Source of the DNA: Thiomicrospira aerophila AL3
GTDB taxonomy: Bacteria > Pseudomonadota > Gammaproteobacteria > Thiomicrospirales > Thiomicrospiraceae
NCBI RefSeq assembly: GCF_000227665.2
Contig: NZ_CP007030.1
Location: 558,001-622,000, forward strand
Reading direction: 5' to 3'
Length of the DNA: 64,000 bases
In this document: piece after piece, positions 9,265-19,800 of the stretch
How positions within the stretch are numbered: position 1 is the first letter of the stretch
Layout: each line of letters begins with the position of its first letter
Made by a program: the position numbers and the translations under genes
The notes under the pieces: generated by a model
Databases searched by the model: none
What the model saw: the letters and a program-made list of their open reading frames with translations, nothing else
Told to the model about the DNA's origin: nothing

Positions 9265-9765
9265 ATGTTGAAACAATCATTAAAATCTTTACTTGTTGCA
9301 TCAGGCCTGGTTGTGGCGATGGCGCCGATTGCTAATGCGCAATCGCTTACCGTTGATGTGCCAAGATTAACCCTAGAAGTAAACAACAAAATCGCGATGG
9401 AAACCATTAAAGCTTGTGAAGCTAAAGGCATTCCGGTATCGGTTACCGTGGTCGATCGTAACGGGATTATTATGGTGCAGATGCGTGACTCGATGGCGCC
9501 ACCGGTATCCTTGCCAATTTCTCAGAAAAAAGCCTACACAGCAGTCATGTTTAATGCCAATGGGTCACAGTTAGTTAGCCAAGCTGAAGGGGCATTGCCA
9601 ACCTTGGGTGAAGGCCTTGCCTTTATGGCCGGTTCAGTGACGATTTCGGCCGGTGGCCGTTTGTTTGGTGCCGTTGGGGTGAGTGGTGCGCCAGGTGGCG
9701 ATATTGATGAAGAATGTGCTGTAGCGGGTGTTGAAGCGGTTCAGATGGACCTTGAAATGATGTAA
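9265..9765 (+). CDS. Exported GlcG/HbpS-family haem-binding-like protein
   Basis: A 166-residue protein with a clear signal peptide (cleavage after the Ala-Asn-Ala near residue 25). The mature part is a GlcG/HbpS (DUF336) domain: an initial helix, the VSVTVVDRNG strand, a central SQKKAYTAV helix, and the glycine-rich ending SAGGRLFGAVGVSG. Members bind haem or cobalamin-type ligands or act as accessory sensors; the ligand here is unknown. A very good ribosome binding site (TTGGAGG, 5 bp from the ATG) suggests strong expression. Single-gene unit with its own terminator. CAGGCCTG at 9302 lies within the signal-peptide codons. Confidence 0.8.
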   Translation: MLKQSLKSLLVASGLVVAMAPIANAQSLTVDVPRLTLEVNNKIAMETIKACEAKGIPVSVTVVDRNGIIMVQMRDSMAPPVSLPISQKKAYTAVMFNANGSQLVSQAEGALPTLGEGLAFMAGSVTISAGGRLFGAVGVSGAPGGDIDEECAVAGVEAVQMDLEMM

Positions 9766-9804
9766 ATCCAGTTATTGGATTTAAACTTGGTTTTATAGGC
9801 TATT

Positions 9805-9843
9805 ACAGCCAGGTTGAATTTATTTTGCCTGGCTGTGTTGTTT
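9805..9843 (+). terminator. Rho-independent terminator after the GlcG/HbpS-like gene
   Basis: Perfect 9-bp stem ACAGCCAGG (9805-9813) / CCTGGCTGT (9828-9836) with a 14-base loop, followed by GTTGTTT. Confidence 0.65.
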
Positions 9844-9845
9844 CA

Positions 9846-9874
9846 TAGACAAGGGCGAGCTTAGCCGTTATAAT
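9846..9874 (+). promoter_or_regulatory. Sigma-70 promoter of tRNA-Ser
   Basis: TAGACA (9846-9851), 17-bp spacer, perfect TATAAT (9869-9874), 12 bp before the mature tRNA 5' end. Confidence 0.75.
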
Positions 9875-9886
9875 TCGCGCACTTAC

Positions 9887-9977
9887 GGAGAGCTGGCTGA
9901 GCGGTTGAAGGCGCACGCCTGGAAAGTGTGTATAGGTTAATAGCCTATCGGGGGTTCGAATCCCCCGCTCTCCGCCA
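9887..9977 (+). tRNA. tRNA-Ser (anticodon GGA)
   Basis: A 91-base class II tRNA. The acceptor stem GGAGAGC pairs with GCTCTCC, followed by discriminator G and an encoded CCA (9975-9977). The anticodon loop CTGGAAA gives GGA. The long variable arm (TGTATAGGTTAATAGCCTAT) is typical of tRNA-Ser. The T-arm contains GGTTCGAATCC. It would read UCC and UCU codons. Confidence 0.95.
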
Positions 9978-9988
9978 AATTACCATTT

Positions 9989-10013
9989 AAACCCGCATCA
10001 AGCGAGTTTTTTT
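9989..10013 (+). terminator. Terminator after tRNA-Ser
   Basis: AAACCCGC (9989-9996) pairs with GCGAGTTT (10002-10009) with one C-A mismatch and a 5-base loop, running into a T tract to 10013. Confidence 0.6.
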
Positions 10014-10042
10014 AAGCCCAAAAATCAATAATTTACCAAGAT

Positions 10043-10366
10043 TTACAGCCCAAACAGGTATTTAATCGCCACAGTAACCGCAATACCAACCACCAAGCCA
10101 ATACCCCATTTTAAAACCCGTAAATCTGCGTTAATTTGTGCTATGTCTTGCTTTATTAGCGTTTGTTCGGCCCTTATGGACTGCGTATCGGCTTTAATTT
10201 CTTCTTTGGCTGTGAATAAATCTGCCTTGGTTGCCAGCTGATTTTCAGCAAATTCATTAAAAACAATCTTGTTTTGTTCGGCCAAGGCCTCGGCTTGCTC
10301 CGTGGTGAAGCCCTTGGCTTTAAGGGCTTTAGCATACTGGAGCGTATCAAATGTAATGATTGACAT
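10043..10366 (-). CDS. DUF1640-like membrane-anchored coiled-coil protein
   Basis: A 107-residue protein with a short N-terminal helical region, a charged heptad-type coiled coil (about residues 35-82, rich in Lys, Glu, Gln and Ile) and one C-terminal transmembrane helix (about 85-105). This layout fits the DUF1640 / CCDC90-like family, whose bacterial members have no settled role. The N-terminus would face the cytoplasm and the coiled coil would oligomerise. It stands alone between tRNA-Ser and a chemoreceptor. I infer a small trimeric membrane protein; function unknown. Confidence 0.65.
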   Translation of the reverse strand: MSIITFDTLQYAKALKAKGFTTEQAEALAEQNKIVFNEFAENQLATKADLFTAKEEIKADTQSIRAEQTLIKQDIAQINADLRVLKWGIGLVVGIAVTVAIKYLFGL

Positions 10367-10476
10367 AGCAAACCCTTACTTAGTGTTATTTTATGATCTA
10401 AACGGTACCCCAGTTAATCTATTGAGCAAATTGAAATCAGCTATCAAGCCGTTGCGATCTGGTCAAGGAGGAGGTG

Positions 10477-10569
10477 ATGAATAAAATTGTGATTGAAACT
10501 TTCAATGAGTTTAGACGATTTGGTTCTGCAGTATCACTATTAATCAGTTTACTCTTAACTAATTACTAA
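10477..10569 (+). CDS. Possible 30-residue membrane peptide
   Basis: A short frame from ATG 10477 to TAA 10569 encodes 30 residues: a polar front (MNKIVIETFNEFRRF) and a hydrophobic second half (SAVSLLISLLL). The ribosome binding site is unusually strong: AAGGAGGAGGTG sits directly upstream, near-complementary to the 16S rRNA tail, with 5 bp from the first AAGGAGG to the ATG. It lies in the 300-bp gap before the chemoreceptor. It resembles no family I recognise. Such a site without a real gene would be surprising, but a short length and lack of comparison keep confidence moderate. Confidence 0.4.
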   Translation: MNKIVIETFNEFRRFGSAVSLLISLLLTNY

Positions 10570-10666
10570 TATGGTGTTATTCTTGACCCAATTTATTTTT
10601 GAACTTCTAGTCAAAAAGCGCGCAATTTCAATTCTATAGCCTAAGATTTATAGTTGGAGCTAAAAA

Positions 10667-13600
10667 GTGCAGTCAAACAGACCTGTTACACAAAACCAAA
10701 TAACCATTCCTGAAGATTACATTTTATCTACCACTACTAATTTACAGGGCACTGTTGCAACGGCCTCGGATGACTTTTTAAAAATCTCTGGCTATAGTCG
10801 TGAGGAATTTGTCGGTCAACCCCATAACATTTTGCGCCACCCAGATGTGCCAGCCCAAGTGTTTGAGGATATGTGGCAAACCATTAAAGCCGGTAAAGAT
10901 TGGACTGGGATTGTAAAAAATCGTGCTAAAAATGGTGACCACTATTGGGTGCAAGCCAACGTATCGCCTATGGTTGAAGATGGCAAAAAACTCGGTTATG
11001 TTTCGGTTCGCACTCCGGCGACATCGCAACAAATAGCCATGGCTGAAAAACTTTATCGTCAAATTAATCAAGGTGAACTAAGGCTGCAAAACAGCATGGC
11101 CATCACCCCTTTGGCAGCGAAGTTAAACAAGTTTGCCATTACTGGCAGCTTGGCAAAACTTTTGGCAATTTACGCCATGATCGTGTTGTTAGCAGGCCTG
11201 GTGGCCCTGGGTGGTTTGTTTTATAAATCGCAAATTGCACCGATTATTGACCAGCAGCTCAATGAGGCGCTAGATGTTGCAGAACAACAAATCAAAGATC
11301 AGATTGCATTTAAATCGGTTTCTGTGACCGATATCGCGGCCACCGCGGCGATGATGCCTGAAATTCAGCGAGCCTTGGCAGGAGTAGTGCCTCGGACAGT
11401 TGCAGAACAGCGTCTGTCAGAAGTTCAAAATCACTTCGCTAGAATCACTGACTACCGCAATATTCGTTTTCAACTTTATGATACTGAACGCCGCTCCTTT
11501 ATGCGCTCCTGGTCATTGGAGCAGTTTGGTGATGAACATCTTGACCGGATTCGTGATCGTGCACTTGAAACCCAGCGTGTAGTGGGTGACCTATCCATTG
11601 ATAAAAATGGCTTTGGTATTGGTGCGACAGGTTATGCGCCCGTGTTTTATAACAATCAATTGGTTGGGGTGGTGTCCGCTTCGGGTGGCGTCGGCTCCAT
11701 TGTGCGCGATCTTAAGCAACTCAACACTGACTGGGTCATGGTAATCGACCAAAGCTTTTATGGTGATCGCATGCCGCGAACTTTGGTCAATAACAATGCG
11801 TTTATGTCAGGTTATTTGTTGGCTCATAACGCTTGGTTTAATGAAGAGGTCATCAATTACCTGCGTGATAACCTGCCAAAATTTGAACAGGGTGAAAATC
11901 GTGCCGGTTACTTCATAGGTGATGCAATTATTTTAGATTTACCTGCATACAATCCGGTCGGTGAGGTCATAGGTCGTCATCTGATGATTAAACCGGCCGA
12001 TCAAATTCAGCAGCAAATAGCCGCCGCCACTCAACAAGTGATTTGGTCTTTGTTAGGCGTCGTGTTGGTGGTGATTGCGATTGTGCTATTACTGTTATTA
12101 GTGATCTCAAAACGGGTGATTAAGCCGCTTAAAATGTTGTCGGCGTCGATGCGCACCATGATCAACACAGGTCGTTTTAATGGGCGAGTCATGTACCTTG
12201 ATCGCGGTGACGAAATCAGTGACATTGTGCAGTCCTACAATCGTTTTGCAGCTAATGTCCAGCGTGCAATAACCAATGTTAATGACGTCATGTCTTCGGT
12301 TGCCGAAGGTAAATTTGATGTTCAGGTTACTGATATTCTCCATGGTGACCTTAATGTGATGAAAAACGCCGTTAATGCGTCGGTAGGGAGTGTTCAAAAT
12401 ACAATGGACGCACTTGAAATCGTGATGGATGCTCTTTATAACGGCGACTTTAGTGTTAGCTTGCCGGATACTGTTAAAGGGGAGTTCCGTACTAAGGTTG
12501 ATCAGGCTGTGCAAAACTTGCAGCTAACCATCAATAGCATCAACCACGTGATGTCTAAAATGCAAGAGGGTGATTTCCATTATCGCGTTGAGGTTGACGC
12601 ACGCGGTGAACTATTGAAACTTAAAAACGGTATCAATAGTTCGATGGAAGACATCTCGGATGCGATTACAAAAATCAGTCAAGTGGTGGCCGCGCAGGCG
12701 TCGGGAGATTTAACAGTCGAGTTACCTACAGGGCATTTTAAAGGTGAACTACATAGCCTGAAAAACTCGATTAACTATTCGATGGAAAAAATGAAACAGG
12801 TGGTTAACGCAGTAACCGATGCGTCGGTCAATGTGAGCAGTGCCGCTACCGAAGTGTCGCAAGCATCATTAGATTTGAGTCAACGGGTACAAGAACAAGT
12901 TACCGCATTAGAAAAAACGTCTGCCACGATGGATGAAATGAACGCGGCAGTTCAAGCGAATACCCAAAACGCACAACAAACTGCTGAGGTTACTTTGCAG
13001 GTTAGAAGCCAAGCTAACCAAGGTGCCACGGTTATGCAACAAACTATCGGTGCGATGAATTCGATTCAAGAGTCGAGTCATAAGATAGCTGATATTGTGA
13101 CCTTGATTGATGGGATAGCCTTCCAAACCAACTTGCTTGCACTGAATGCGGCGGTAGAGGCCGCCCGTGCCGGGGAGCATGGTCGTGGTTTTGCGGTGGT
13201 AGCCAGTGAAGTACGAGCCTTGGCGCAAAAATCAGCTGAAGCGGCCAAAGATATTAAAGGCCTGATCGACGAAAGCGTGGGACGGATCGATGAAGGCACC
13301 AAGCTTGCTGCTGAATCAGGGGAGGTGCTGCAGGGTATTAATGATGCGATTAATAATGTGGCCGAGATGATTAAACAAATTGCCCAGGCCTCTGTTGAGC
13401 AATCTGAGGGCATCAAGCAAGTTCACAATGCGATTGCACAGATTGATGGTGTCACCCAGCAAAATGCGGCCTTGGTAGAAGAAACCAGTGCGGCATCAGA
13501 AAGCCTGAGTGAACAGGCGCAGTTGTTGCAACAAGACATGGCGTTCTTTAAAACCGGCAATGCCGCTAGCCAGCCGAAAGCTTTAGCGAAACCTGCGGCC

Positions 13601-13684
13601 TTAGCAAAACCTGCAGTACGTCAATTAGCGTCCAAGCCTGCGAAACCATCCAAACCGGCTGCTGACGAGTGGAGTGAGTTTTAA
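10667..13684 (+). CDS. Methyl-accepting chemotaxis protein with N-terminal PAS domain and repeated HAMP-like modules
   Basis: A 1005-residue chemoreceptor starting at GTG 10667 with GGAG upstream. An Aer-like PAS domain (about 15-125; ILRHPDVP and VRTPA patches) is followed by TM1 (164-186), a large periplasmic sensor region (about 190-455), TM2 (458-482), a HAMP domain and several further HAMP-like repeats (about 485-690). The signalling hairpin has its conserved tip in [19 protein letters not shown] near residue 815. It ends in EWSEF, resembling the C-terminal pentapeptide tethers for CheR/CheB. It combines a cytoplasmic redox/energy-type sensor with a periplasmic one. Its 3' end and terminator match those of the receptor at 14248. 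CAGGCCTG lies at 11193, in TM1. Confidence 0.9.
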   Translation: MQSNRPVTQNQITIPEDYILSTTTNLQGTVATASDDFLKISGYSREEFVGQPHNILRHPDVPAQVFEDMWQTIKAGKDWTGIVKNRAKNGDHYWVQANVSPMVEDGKKLGYVSVRTPATSQQIAMAEKLYRQINQGELRLQNSMAITPLAAKLNKFAITGSLAKLLAIYAMIVLLAGLVALGGLFYKSQIAPIIDQQLNEALDVAEQQIKDQIAFKSVSVTDIAATAAMMPEIQRALAGVVPRTVAEQRLSEVQNHFARITDYRNIRFQLYDTERRSFMRSWSLEQFGDEHLDRIRDRALETQRVVGDLSIDKNGFGIGATGYAPVFYNNQLVGVVSASGGVGSIVRDLKQLNTDWVMVIDQSFYGDRMPRTLVNNNAFMSGYLLAHNAWFNEEVINYLRDNLPKFEQGENRAGYFIGDAIILDLPAYNPVGEVIGRHLMIKPADQIQQQIAAATQQVIWSLLGVVLVVIAIVLLLLLVISKRVIKPLKMLSASMRTMINTGRFNGRVMYLDRGDEISDIVQSYNRFAANVQRAITNVNDVMSSVAEGKFDVQVTDILHGDLNVMKNAVNASVGSVQNTMDALEIVMDALYNGDFSVSLPDTVKGEFRTKVDQAVQNLQLTINSINHVMSKMQEGDFHYRVEVDARGELLKLKNGINSSMEDISDAITKISQVVAAQASGDLTVELPTGHFKGELHSLKNSINYSMEKMKQVVNAVTDASVNVSSAATEVSQASLDLSQRVQEQVTALEKTSATMDEMNAAVQANTQNAQQTAEVTLQVRSQANQGATVMQQTIGAMNSIQESSHKIADIVTLIDGIAFQTNLLALNAAVEAARAGEHGRGFAVVASEVRALAQKSAEAAKDIKGLIDESVGRIDEGTKLAAESGEVLQGINDAINNVAEMIKQIAQASVEQSEGIKQVHNAIAQIDGVTQQNAALVEETSAASESLSEQAQLLQQDMAFFKTGNAASQPKALAKPAALAKPAVRQLASKPAKPSKPAADEWSEF

Positions 13685-13720
13685 AAGCCAATCCAAATTG
13701 TCAAAATGCAAACGCCCCAA

Positions 13721-13751
13721 CAACGCCCCAATCGGGGCGTTGTTTGTTTTT
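13721..13751 (+). terminator. Terminator after first chemoreceptor, shared with convergent regulator gene
   Basis: CAACGCCCC (13721-13729), loop AATC, GGGGCGTTG (13734-13742), then TTTGTTTTT. It sits between convergent genes. A near copy follows the second receptor. Confidence 0.85.
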
Positions 13752-14115
13752 AAAACAAGTTATTAATAACTTGGTTAAAAGCATCCAGCCGAAGTGGTTT
13801 GGTTAAGTAGCCATTCATGCCCGCTTGTTGCGCCTGCTGGCGATCGGCAGGCGTATCGTTACCACTTAGGGCCACAATTGGTAATTTAAATCCTTCAGAT
13901 CTGAGTCTTCTTGTCATCTCAAACCCGTTGATATCCGGCATGATAAGATCCATCAAAACCAAATCAAACGACTGGTTTTTTAAAGCCGTAATTGCATCTT
14001 CTGCGTGTGCTACTGCATAAGCTTGATGACCAAAGCCATTAATAAAAGCCGATTGAATACGATGTAGCAGCAGATCATCATCGACTAATAGAATATTTAA
14101 ATTTCTCATTGGCAA
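13750..14115 (-). CDS. Single-domain response regulator (CheY-like)
   Basis: A stand-alone receiver of about 120 residues with the acidic pocket DDD near residue 12, the phosphoacceptor in LVLMD near residue 57, conserved Ser in ALSGND, and Lys in YLTKPLR. It has no output domain, so it should act by protein contact like CheY or as a phospho-sink. It lies between two chemoreceptors. TTG 14115 has an AAAGG six bases upstream; ATG 14109 is the alternative start without a clear site. A decayed relative follows the second chemoreceptor at 16471. Confidence 0.85.
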   Translation of the reverse strand: MPMRNLNILLVDDDLLLHRIQSAFINGFGHQAYAVAHAEDAITALKNQSFDLVLMDLIMPDINGFEMTRRLRSEGFKLPIVALSGNDTPADRQQAQQAGMNGYLTKPLRLDAFNQVINNLF

Positions 14116-14247
14116 AGCGAGCCTTTTTTTGTTTCAGTAATTATACGTTTAATCTACAGATTTGTTGGTTATGATGCCTCGCTTTAACTCTGTCTTTATG
14201 AGAAGATAAGGCAAAATGCAGTTTATTTTTTAGGGTTAAAAGTAGAA

Positions 14248-16416
14248 ATGAGTATAAAAAATAGTATCACCCTCTTGGTCTCAACCTTACTTGGCTTTGC
14301 TTTACTGGCTGTGGTGCTTGGACTGGTGAGTATGAAGGTCAACAATGACAATCTGCATGAGTTATACGATGATCGTGTGGTGCCGCTGCAGGGCTTAAAA
14401 GAAATTGCTGATAGCTATGCAGTCAATATTGTTGATACTAACCATAAGTTACGCAATGGTAACATTAGCTGGCAAGAAGCTGAACAAAATATAGCGCAAG
14501 CTAAGCGCGATATACGTCAACTCTGGGGCGATTATATGGCTACCACCTTAACCCCGGAAGAAGCTCAGCTGGCGCAAAGGGCGCAATCCCTAATGGAACC
14601 GGCTGACCGTGCCGTTGATGAATTAGAGCGTCTGGTTAAAGCGCGTGATATGCAAGGCATTACGCAATTTAGTATAGATCGCCTCTATCCAGTGATCGAC
14701 CCAATCTCTGATGCGGTTACCGATTTGGTCAATTTACAGTTGCGTGTTGCGGCAGAATTAAATGAACGTAATGAAGCAACTTATCAGCTCACCTTTAAAT
14801 TGGCCATTATGGCGTCATTGATCTTTTTTGCCCTGGCGATATTCTTCTCCCGTACCACCCTGCGCGCGGTCACTTTACCGTTGAATGAGTTGGTGCGCGT
14901 TTCGCGTCATGTGCAGGAACAAGGTGATTTTTCTGCCCGAATTAAGGTGTCGCGTCAAGACGAAGTGGGTCAAGCTGCTAATGCCTTTAATGATTTGTTA
15001 GCAAATGCTGCCAAAGCCATCACCGAAGCCAATCACGTGGTTGGTGCGATTGCCCAATCCGACTTTAGTCAACGTGTGCAAGGTCAATATGTTGGCGATC
15101 TTGATAAGCTTAAACAAGGGGTTAACGCCTCGGCCGAACAGGTGGCCTTTATGATGGACGAGCTCGGCAAGGTCATGCAAGCCCTCTACAATGGCCGTTT
15201 TGATGCCAAGATGGACGAGCGTGTTCCACAAGCCTTTAGTCAACAAGTCGATAACGCCTTGCATAGTATCGATCAAGTGATTGTCGATATTAATAGCGTT
15301 ATGGCCTATATGAATGAAGGCAAGTTCCAGCATCGGGTAAAAGCCGACGCCAGAGGGCAATTAAGCGAGCTTAAAGGTAATATTAATGGTTCCATGGATT
15401 CGCTTGAAAATGCAGTGAATGCGATTACCGATGTTGTGGTGGCACAGTCGAATGGCGACCTGACTAAGCGTATTGAAGGCGAATACCATGGCGAGTTACG
15501 TATTCTGACTGAGGCGGTTAATAATACCGCTGTGAAGTTAACCGGTGTGGTATCACAAGCAATTAATGCATCGAATATTGTGCATACCGCCGCTGATGAA
15601 GTGTCTAAAGGCGCGCTCGATTTAAGTGAACGCGTACAGGAGCAAGCCGCCGCGCTGGAAGAAACCTCTGCAACCATGGAAGAAATGAATTCTGCGGTGC
15701 AAAACAACACCCAAAATGCCATGGAAGCCACTCAGGTTGTAGTGGGTGTGGCTGATAAAGCATCAAAAGGTAAAGTGGTGATGCAACAAACCATTGATGC
15801 GATGGGGGCAATTCAAGAGTCCAGTCATAAGATTTCAGATATCGTAAACCTGATTGATGGTATTGCGTTCCAAACCAATCTGCTGGCACTGAATGCGGCG
15901 GTTGAGGCTGCACGCGCAGGGGATCATGGTCGAGGCTTTGCGGTGGTGGCGGGAGAGGTGCGTGCGTTGGCGCAAAAATCAGCGCAAGCCGCTAAGGAAA
16001 TCTCCACACTGATCAGTGAAAGTGTTAGTCGGGTTGATCAAGGTACAAAGCTTGCATTTGAATCAGGCGATATGCTCAACCAAATGAATGATGCGGTGCA
16101 AGAAGTGACCAAGATGATTGAACAGATTGCGCAAGCGTCCAAAGAACAGGCCGATGGTGTACAGCAAGTGCACCAGGCTATTTCCAATATAGACCAAGTG
16201 ACTCAGCAAAATGCGGCGTTGGTTGAACAAACGTCAGCGGCCTCTGAAAGCATGAGCGAACAGGCCGCGATTCTCAGTAATGACATGGTGTTCTTTAATA
16301 CCGGTAATCATCGTCAAGCTGCACCAGCAAAGCTAGCGGCGCCTAAATCGGCCTCCGCTCCAAAAGCCTTGCCTATCAAACCCAAACCGGCTGCCGATGA
16401 GTGGAGTGAGTTTTAA
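14248..16416 (+). CDS. Methyl-accepting chemotaxis protein with four-helix-bundle sensor
   Basis: A 722-residue receptor: TM1 (about 8-29), a periplasmic helical 4HB_MCP-type sensor (30-180), TM2 (184-205), HAMP plus further HAMP-like repeats (206-440), and a signalling hairpin with tip [18 protein letters not shown] near residue 537. It ends in the same ADEWSEF tail as the receptor at 10667. The last third and the 3' flank including the terminator are closely related to that gene, while the sensor parts differ. This suggests duplication of the signalling module and exchange of the input. The ligand is unknown. Confidence 0.9.
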   Translation: MSIKNSITLLVSTLLGFALLAVVLGLVSMKVNNDNLHELYDDRVVPLQGLKEIADSYAVNIVDTNHKLRNGNISWQEAEQNIAQAKRDIRQLWGDYMATTLTPEEAQLAQRAQSLMEPADRAVDELERLVKARDMQGITQFSIDRLYPVIDPISDAVTDLVNLQLRVAAELNERNEATYQLTFKLAIMASLIFFALAIFFSRTTLRAVTLPLNELVRVSRHVQEQGDFSARIKVSRQDEVGQAANAFNDLLANAAKAITEANHVVGAIAQSDFSQRVQGQYVGDLDKLKQGVNASAEQVAFMMDELGKVMQALYNGRFDAKMDERVPQAFSQQVDNALHSIDQVIVDINSVMAYMNEGKFQHRVKADARGQLSELKGNINGSMDSLENAVNAITDVVVAQSNGDLTKRIEGEYHGELRILTEAVNNTAVKLTGVVSQAINASNIVHTAADEVSKGALDLSERVQEQAAALEETSATMEEMNSAVQNNTQNAMEATQVVVGVADKASKGKVVMQQTIDAMGAIQESSHKISDIVNLIDGIAFQTNLLALNAAVEAARAGDHGRGFAVVAGEVRALAQKSAQAAKEISTLISESVSRVDQGTKLAFESGDMLNQMNDAVQEVTKMIEQIAQASKEQADGVQQVHQAISNIDQVTQQNAALVEQTSAASESMSEQAAILSNDMVFFNTGNHRQAAPAKLAAPKSASAPKALPIKPKPAADEWSEF

Positions 16417-16441
16417 AAGTCAATCCCAATTGCCAAAATGC

Positions 16442-16465
16442 AAACGCCCCAATCGGGGCGTTTTT
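16442..16465 (+). terminator. Terminator after second chemoreceptor
   Basis: AAACGCCCC (16442-16450), loop AATC, GGGGCGTTT (16455-16463), then TT. It is the counterpart of the hairpin at 13721; the preceding 40 bp also match. Confidence 0.85.
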
Positions 16466-16470
16466 CGTTT

Positions 16471-16620
16471 TTAAAATAAGTTATCGCAAACTTAGTTAAA
16501 GGCATCTTGCCGAACCGCAAATGCTTGGTGCCCAAAAATTGCAATAAAAGCGAGCTGCACGCTTTGTTGTAGCAAGTCATCGTCAATAAGTAAAGTGTTA
16601 CGGGGTTGCAGGGATATAAA
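16471..16620 (-). pseudogene. Remnant of a CheY-like response regulator
   Basis: Read on the minus strand this encodes NTLLIDDDLLQQSVQLAF, then IFGHQAFAV, matching the N-terminus of the regulator at 13750 (NILLVDDDLLLHRIQSAF, then GFGHQAYAV). It then jumps straight to QDAFN-stop-VCDNLF, matching that protein's C-terminus DAFNQVINNLF. The middle 70 residues or so, including the phosphorylated Asp, are deleted, and the Gln codon near the end has become TAA. Its place after a chemoreceptor terminator mirrors the intact gene exactly, so a receptor-regulator cassette was duplicated and this regulator decayed. Confidence 0.8.
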
Positions 16621-16840
16621 AACATCTCTTAATAAAAATTGAAGCTATCCTATACCAAATTTTATTTCAATAAATTGATCAGGCTACTAGTTTTAATAAT
16701 TACGGTTAGTTGGAGTGAAGTCTTTAAACTCTAAAACTTTATTTATTAGGTGTGTTGTTAATACTTATGGCATTTGACTTCCTTCAATAATATTTACTTA
16801 AATCATGGAAAAGCCACATAGCAAGGGGTATATTTGAGCA

Positions 16841-19800
16841 ATGAGACAACTTACGGATAATCCAATGTTATTACCTAAGCTGAGCGAGATTGCGACCCCG
16901 AATGTGATTACGATTGCCGACAGTCAATCGATTAATGATGCCGTGCATTTAATGGCTGAGCGTAAATTACGCGATATGATTGTGACCGGTGAGGCGGGGT
17001 TGCGGATTCTGACAACCCGCGAATTGATCCATTTTCGCTTACAACAGGTCAACTTTGACCAGCCTTTGCGTCAAGTAGAATTGAATGCTGTCCCCACCTT
17101 ACCGCCTGAAGCACCGGTGTTACAGGCGTTGGAGGTTATTCGTTGTCACCCTGATGAATACCTGTGCCTGGTTGATCAAGCCAAGTTAGTGGGTATTGTG
17201 AGTTTTAGCGATCTTGCCGGTTATCTCGACCCGGAAAACCTTGCGCAATCCAAAACCCTGGCTGAAGTGTTAGGCATGTCGCAGTTTGTCAAGGTGGACA
17301 GCAGACACAGTGTTGAGCAGGTGTTTGCCAAGCTGAGTCAAGCACAGCAAACTGCGGCGGTGGTGTTTGCGCAACAAAAGCCGGTGGGCATGATTACCCA
17401 GAGCGATATTGTCCGTTTGTTTGATCAGGATGCGGATTTGTCAGTACTGGCTGAAACCGTAATGTCGTCCCCGTTAAAAACCTTTGCTAGTCAATTGACA
17501 CTGGGCGATGCCTTGGCTCAAGCGCGCGCCCATAATATTAAACGTTTGTTAGTGATCGATACGCTATCCGGTGAAGCTTTAGGCGTATTGCATCAAAAAG
17601 AGTTGGTGACCTTGGTGTACCAGGCCTGGGGTGAGCGCTTAGCTCAAGAGCAAGAACGCTTAAAGAATGAGCGTGATTTGTTTGCCGGTGGGCCGGTGTT
17701 GGTGTTTAAGTGGCGGCCCGAGCTAGGTTGGCCGGTGAATTTTGTTTCGCCTAATGTGGTGGATATTCTGGGGTTTCCGGTTGAAAAGATTTTGGCGGCT
17801 GATTTTCAGTTTGTTTCACTCGTACATCCTGATGATATCGAGAAGATTGGGCAAGAAGTCAGCCAATATCTTGCAGAAAAACAAACTTTTTGGGAGCAAA
17901 ACTATCGCCTCATCAATGCTAAAGGCCAATGCCGCTGGTTTTATGACTACACGCGCCCGGTGTATAACGAGCAGGGTGAGGTGGTAGAAATTTTGGGTTA
18001 TTTGATAGACCAAACTGAAATAAAACATGCCCATCATCGTTTGCAGTCTTTATCAAGTAATATTCCCGGTATGATTTATGAGATGGTGCGCTATCCAGAC
18101 GGCAGTTTTGGTTTTTCGTTTGCCAGCCCCGCGATTGCCGATTTATTTGATCTGCAGTTTGAGGATGTTCAGCATGATGCGTCTGAGCTATTTAGTCGTG
18201 TGCATCCAGATGATATTCAAGGCATAATGGATACAATCGAAGAGTCAGTGCGCGATTTTACACCTTGGTCGCAAGAATTTCGTATTAATTTGCCTAGTGG
18301 TTTAACCCGTTGGTTGAGTTCGCAGTCTACCCCTTCCAGTCGCGATGACGGTACGATTATCTGGCACGGTTTTGTGCATGATATTACCAACCAAAAACAA
18401 CAGCAACTCGCGCTAGAACAGAAGAATAGACAGTATGACTTAACCATGATGGCGACAATGATCGGGTTGTGGACGTGGGATTTACTCAATAATGATCTCA
18501 CTTGGTCAAATGAAGCCTTTGTGCAGTTAGGCTATGCACCTCAAGCTTTTCCACTCAGTCTTGAGGTTTTTCAAAGTTTATTGCACCCTGACGATTTGCA
18601 GCCGATGTTTGATTCAATTGAACAGCAAGTGGCGCAAGAAAAGTCGTTTGTCGTCGAGTTCCGGTTAAAAAATGGACAAGGCGGTTGGACGTGGATTCAA
18701 GGGCGCGGCAATACCACAAAAATGAATGAACAAGGGCAATCAATCCAAATGATGGGCACCCATTTGGAAATTCAAGCGCAAAAAGAACAGCAGTTGGTAC
18801 TGCAGCAGGCGCGTCAGAAACTCGAAGAATCCGAGCAGCGTTTTAAGGACGTGATTAAGGCCGCCGGTGAATATATTTGGGAAGTGGATATACAGGGTCG
18901 ATATATTTTTGTTTCTGAGCAAATTACCCACGTACTAGGGTTGGCGGTTGAGCAGCTTATTGGACGTTCCCCGTTTGAGTTTATGCCTGATGAAGAAAAA
19001 GCGCGCGTTGGGGCTTACTTTGCAGACAAGGTAGAACAACAAATTCCGTTTAAGGATCTAGAGCACCTGTGCATTCATCAGAATGGTCAGACTATCTGGC
19101 AACGGGTTAGTGGCGTTCCAGTGTTTTCTGACTCGAGTGAATTGATTGCTTATCGCGGTACCGGCCTCGATATTACCGAGCAAAAGGTTTATCAAGCCAG
19201 TCTAGAGCAAGCTAAGCGCGAAGCCGATGCGGCGAATAAAGCCAAGTCTGAATTTCTGGCCAATATGAGTCATGAAATCCGCACACCGATGAACGGTATT
19301 ATCGGCATGTCGGAATTGGGTTTAACCGAAACCGACCCGCAAAAAATGCACCACCAGCTTGAACGCGTGAATCAATCAGGGCGGTTATTGTTGGGCATTA
19401 TCAACGACATTCTCGACTTCTCAAAAATCGAAGCGGGTAAGTTAGAACTGGATCCACAGCAGTTTCAATTGTCGCAACTCAAAGACGAACTGACGGATTT
19501 ATTTGAAGGTCTGGCCCATGAAAAAGGCTTGGCGTTTAGCGTGCAATGTGCCTGTAAAGACAATTGTGTGCAATGTTTATATGGCGACAATTTGCGGCTG
19601 CGTCAGGTGCTGACGAATTTAATTGGCAATGCGGTTAAGTTTACCGATCGAGGCGAAGTGCGTTTAAGCATCAAGCTTGATAGTCCAGCCAACAACCCAT
19701 TCGGGGTGTTTTTAAGTTTTGAGATTCAAGACACCGGCATTGGCATGACCGCTGAACAACAGCAAAAGCTGTTTAACGCCTTCACCCAAGCCGACACCAG

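Noticed and set aside
14184-14209. Possible sigma-28 flagellar promoter (TTAA, 14 bp, GAAGATAA) before the second chemoreceptor
   Set aside because: Spacing is one base short and the -10 element matches only 6 of 8, too weak to list as a feature.
16413-16625. 70-codon minus-strand frame after the second chemoreceptor
   Set aside because: It runs in a different frame from the response-regulator remnant and covers the terminator. The remnant explains the similarity better than a new gene.
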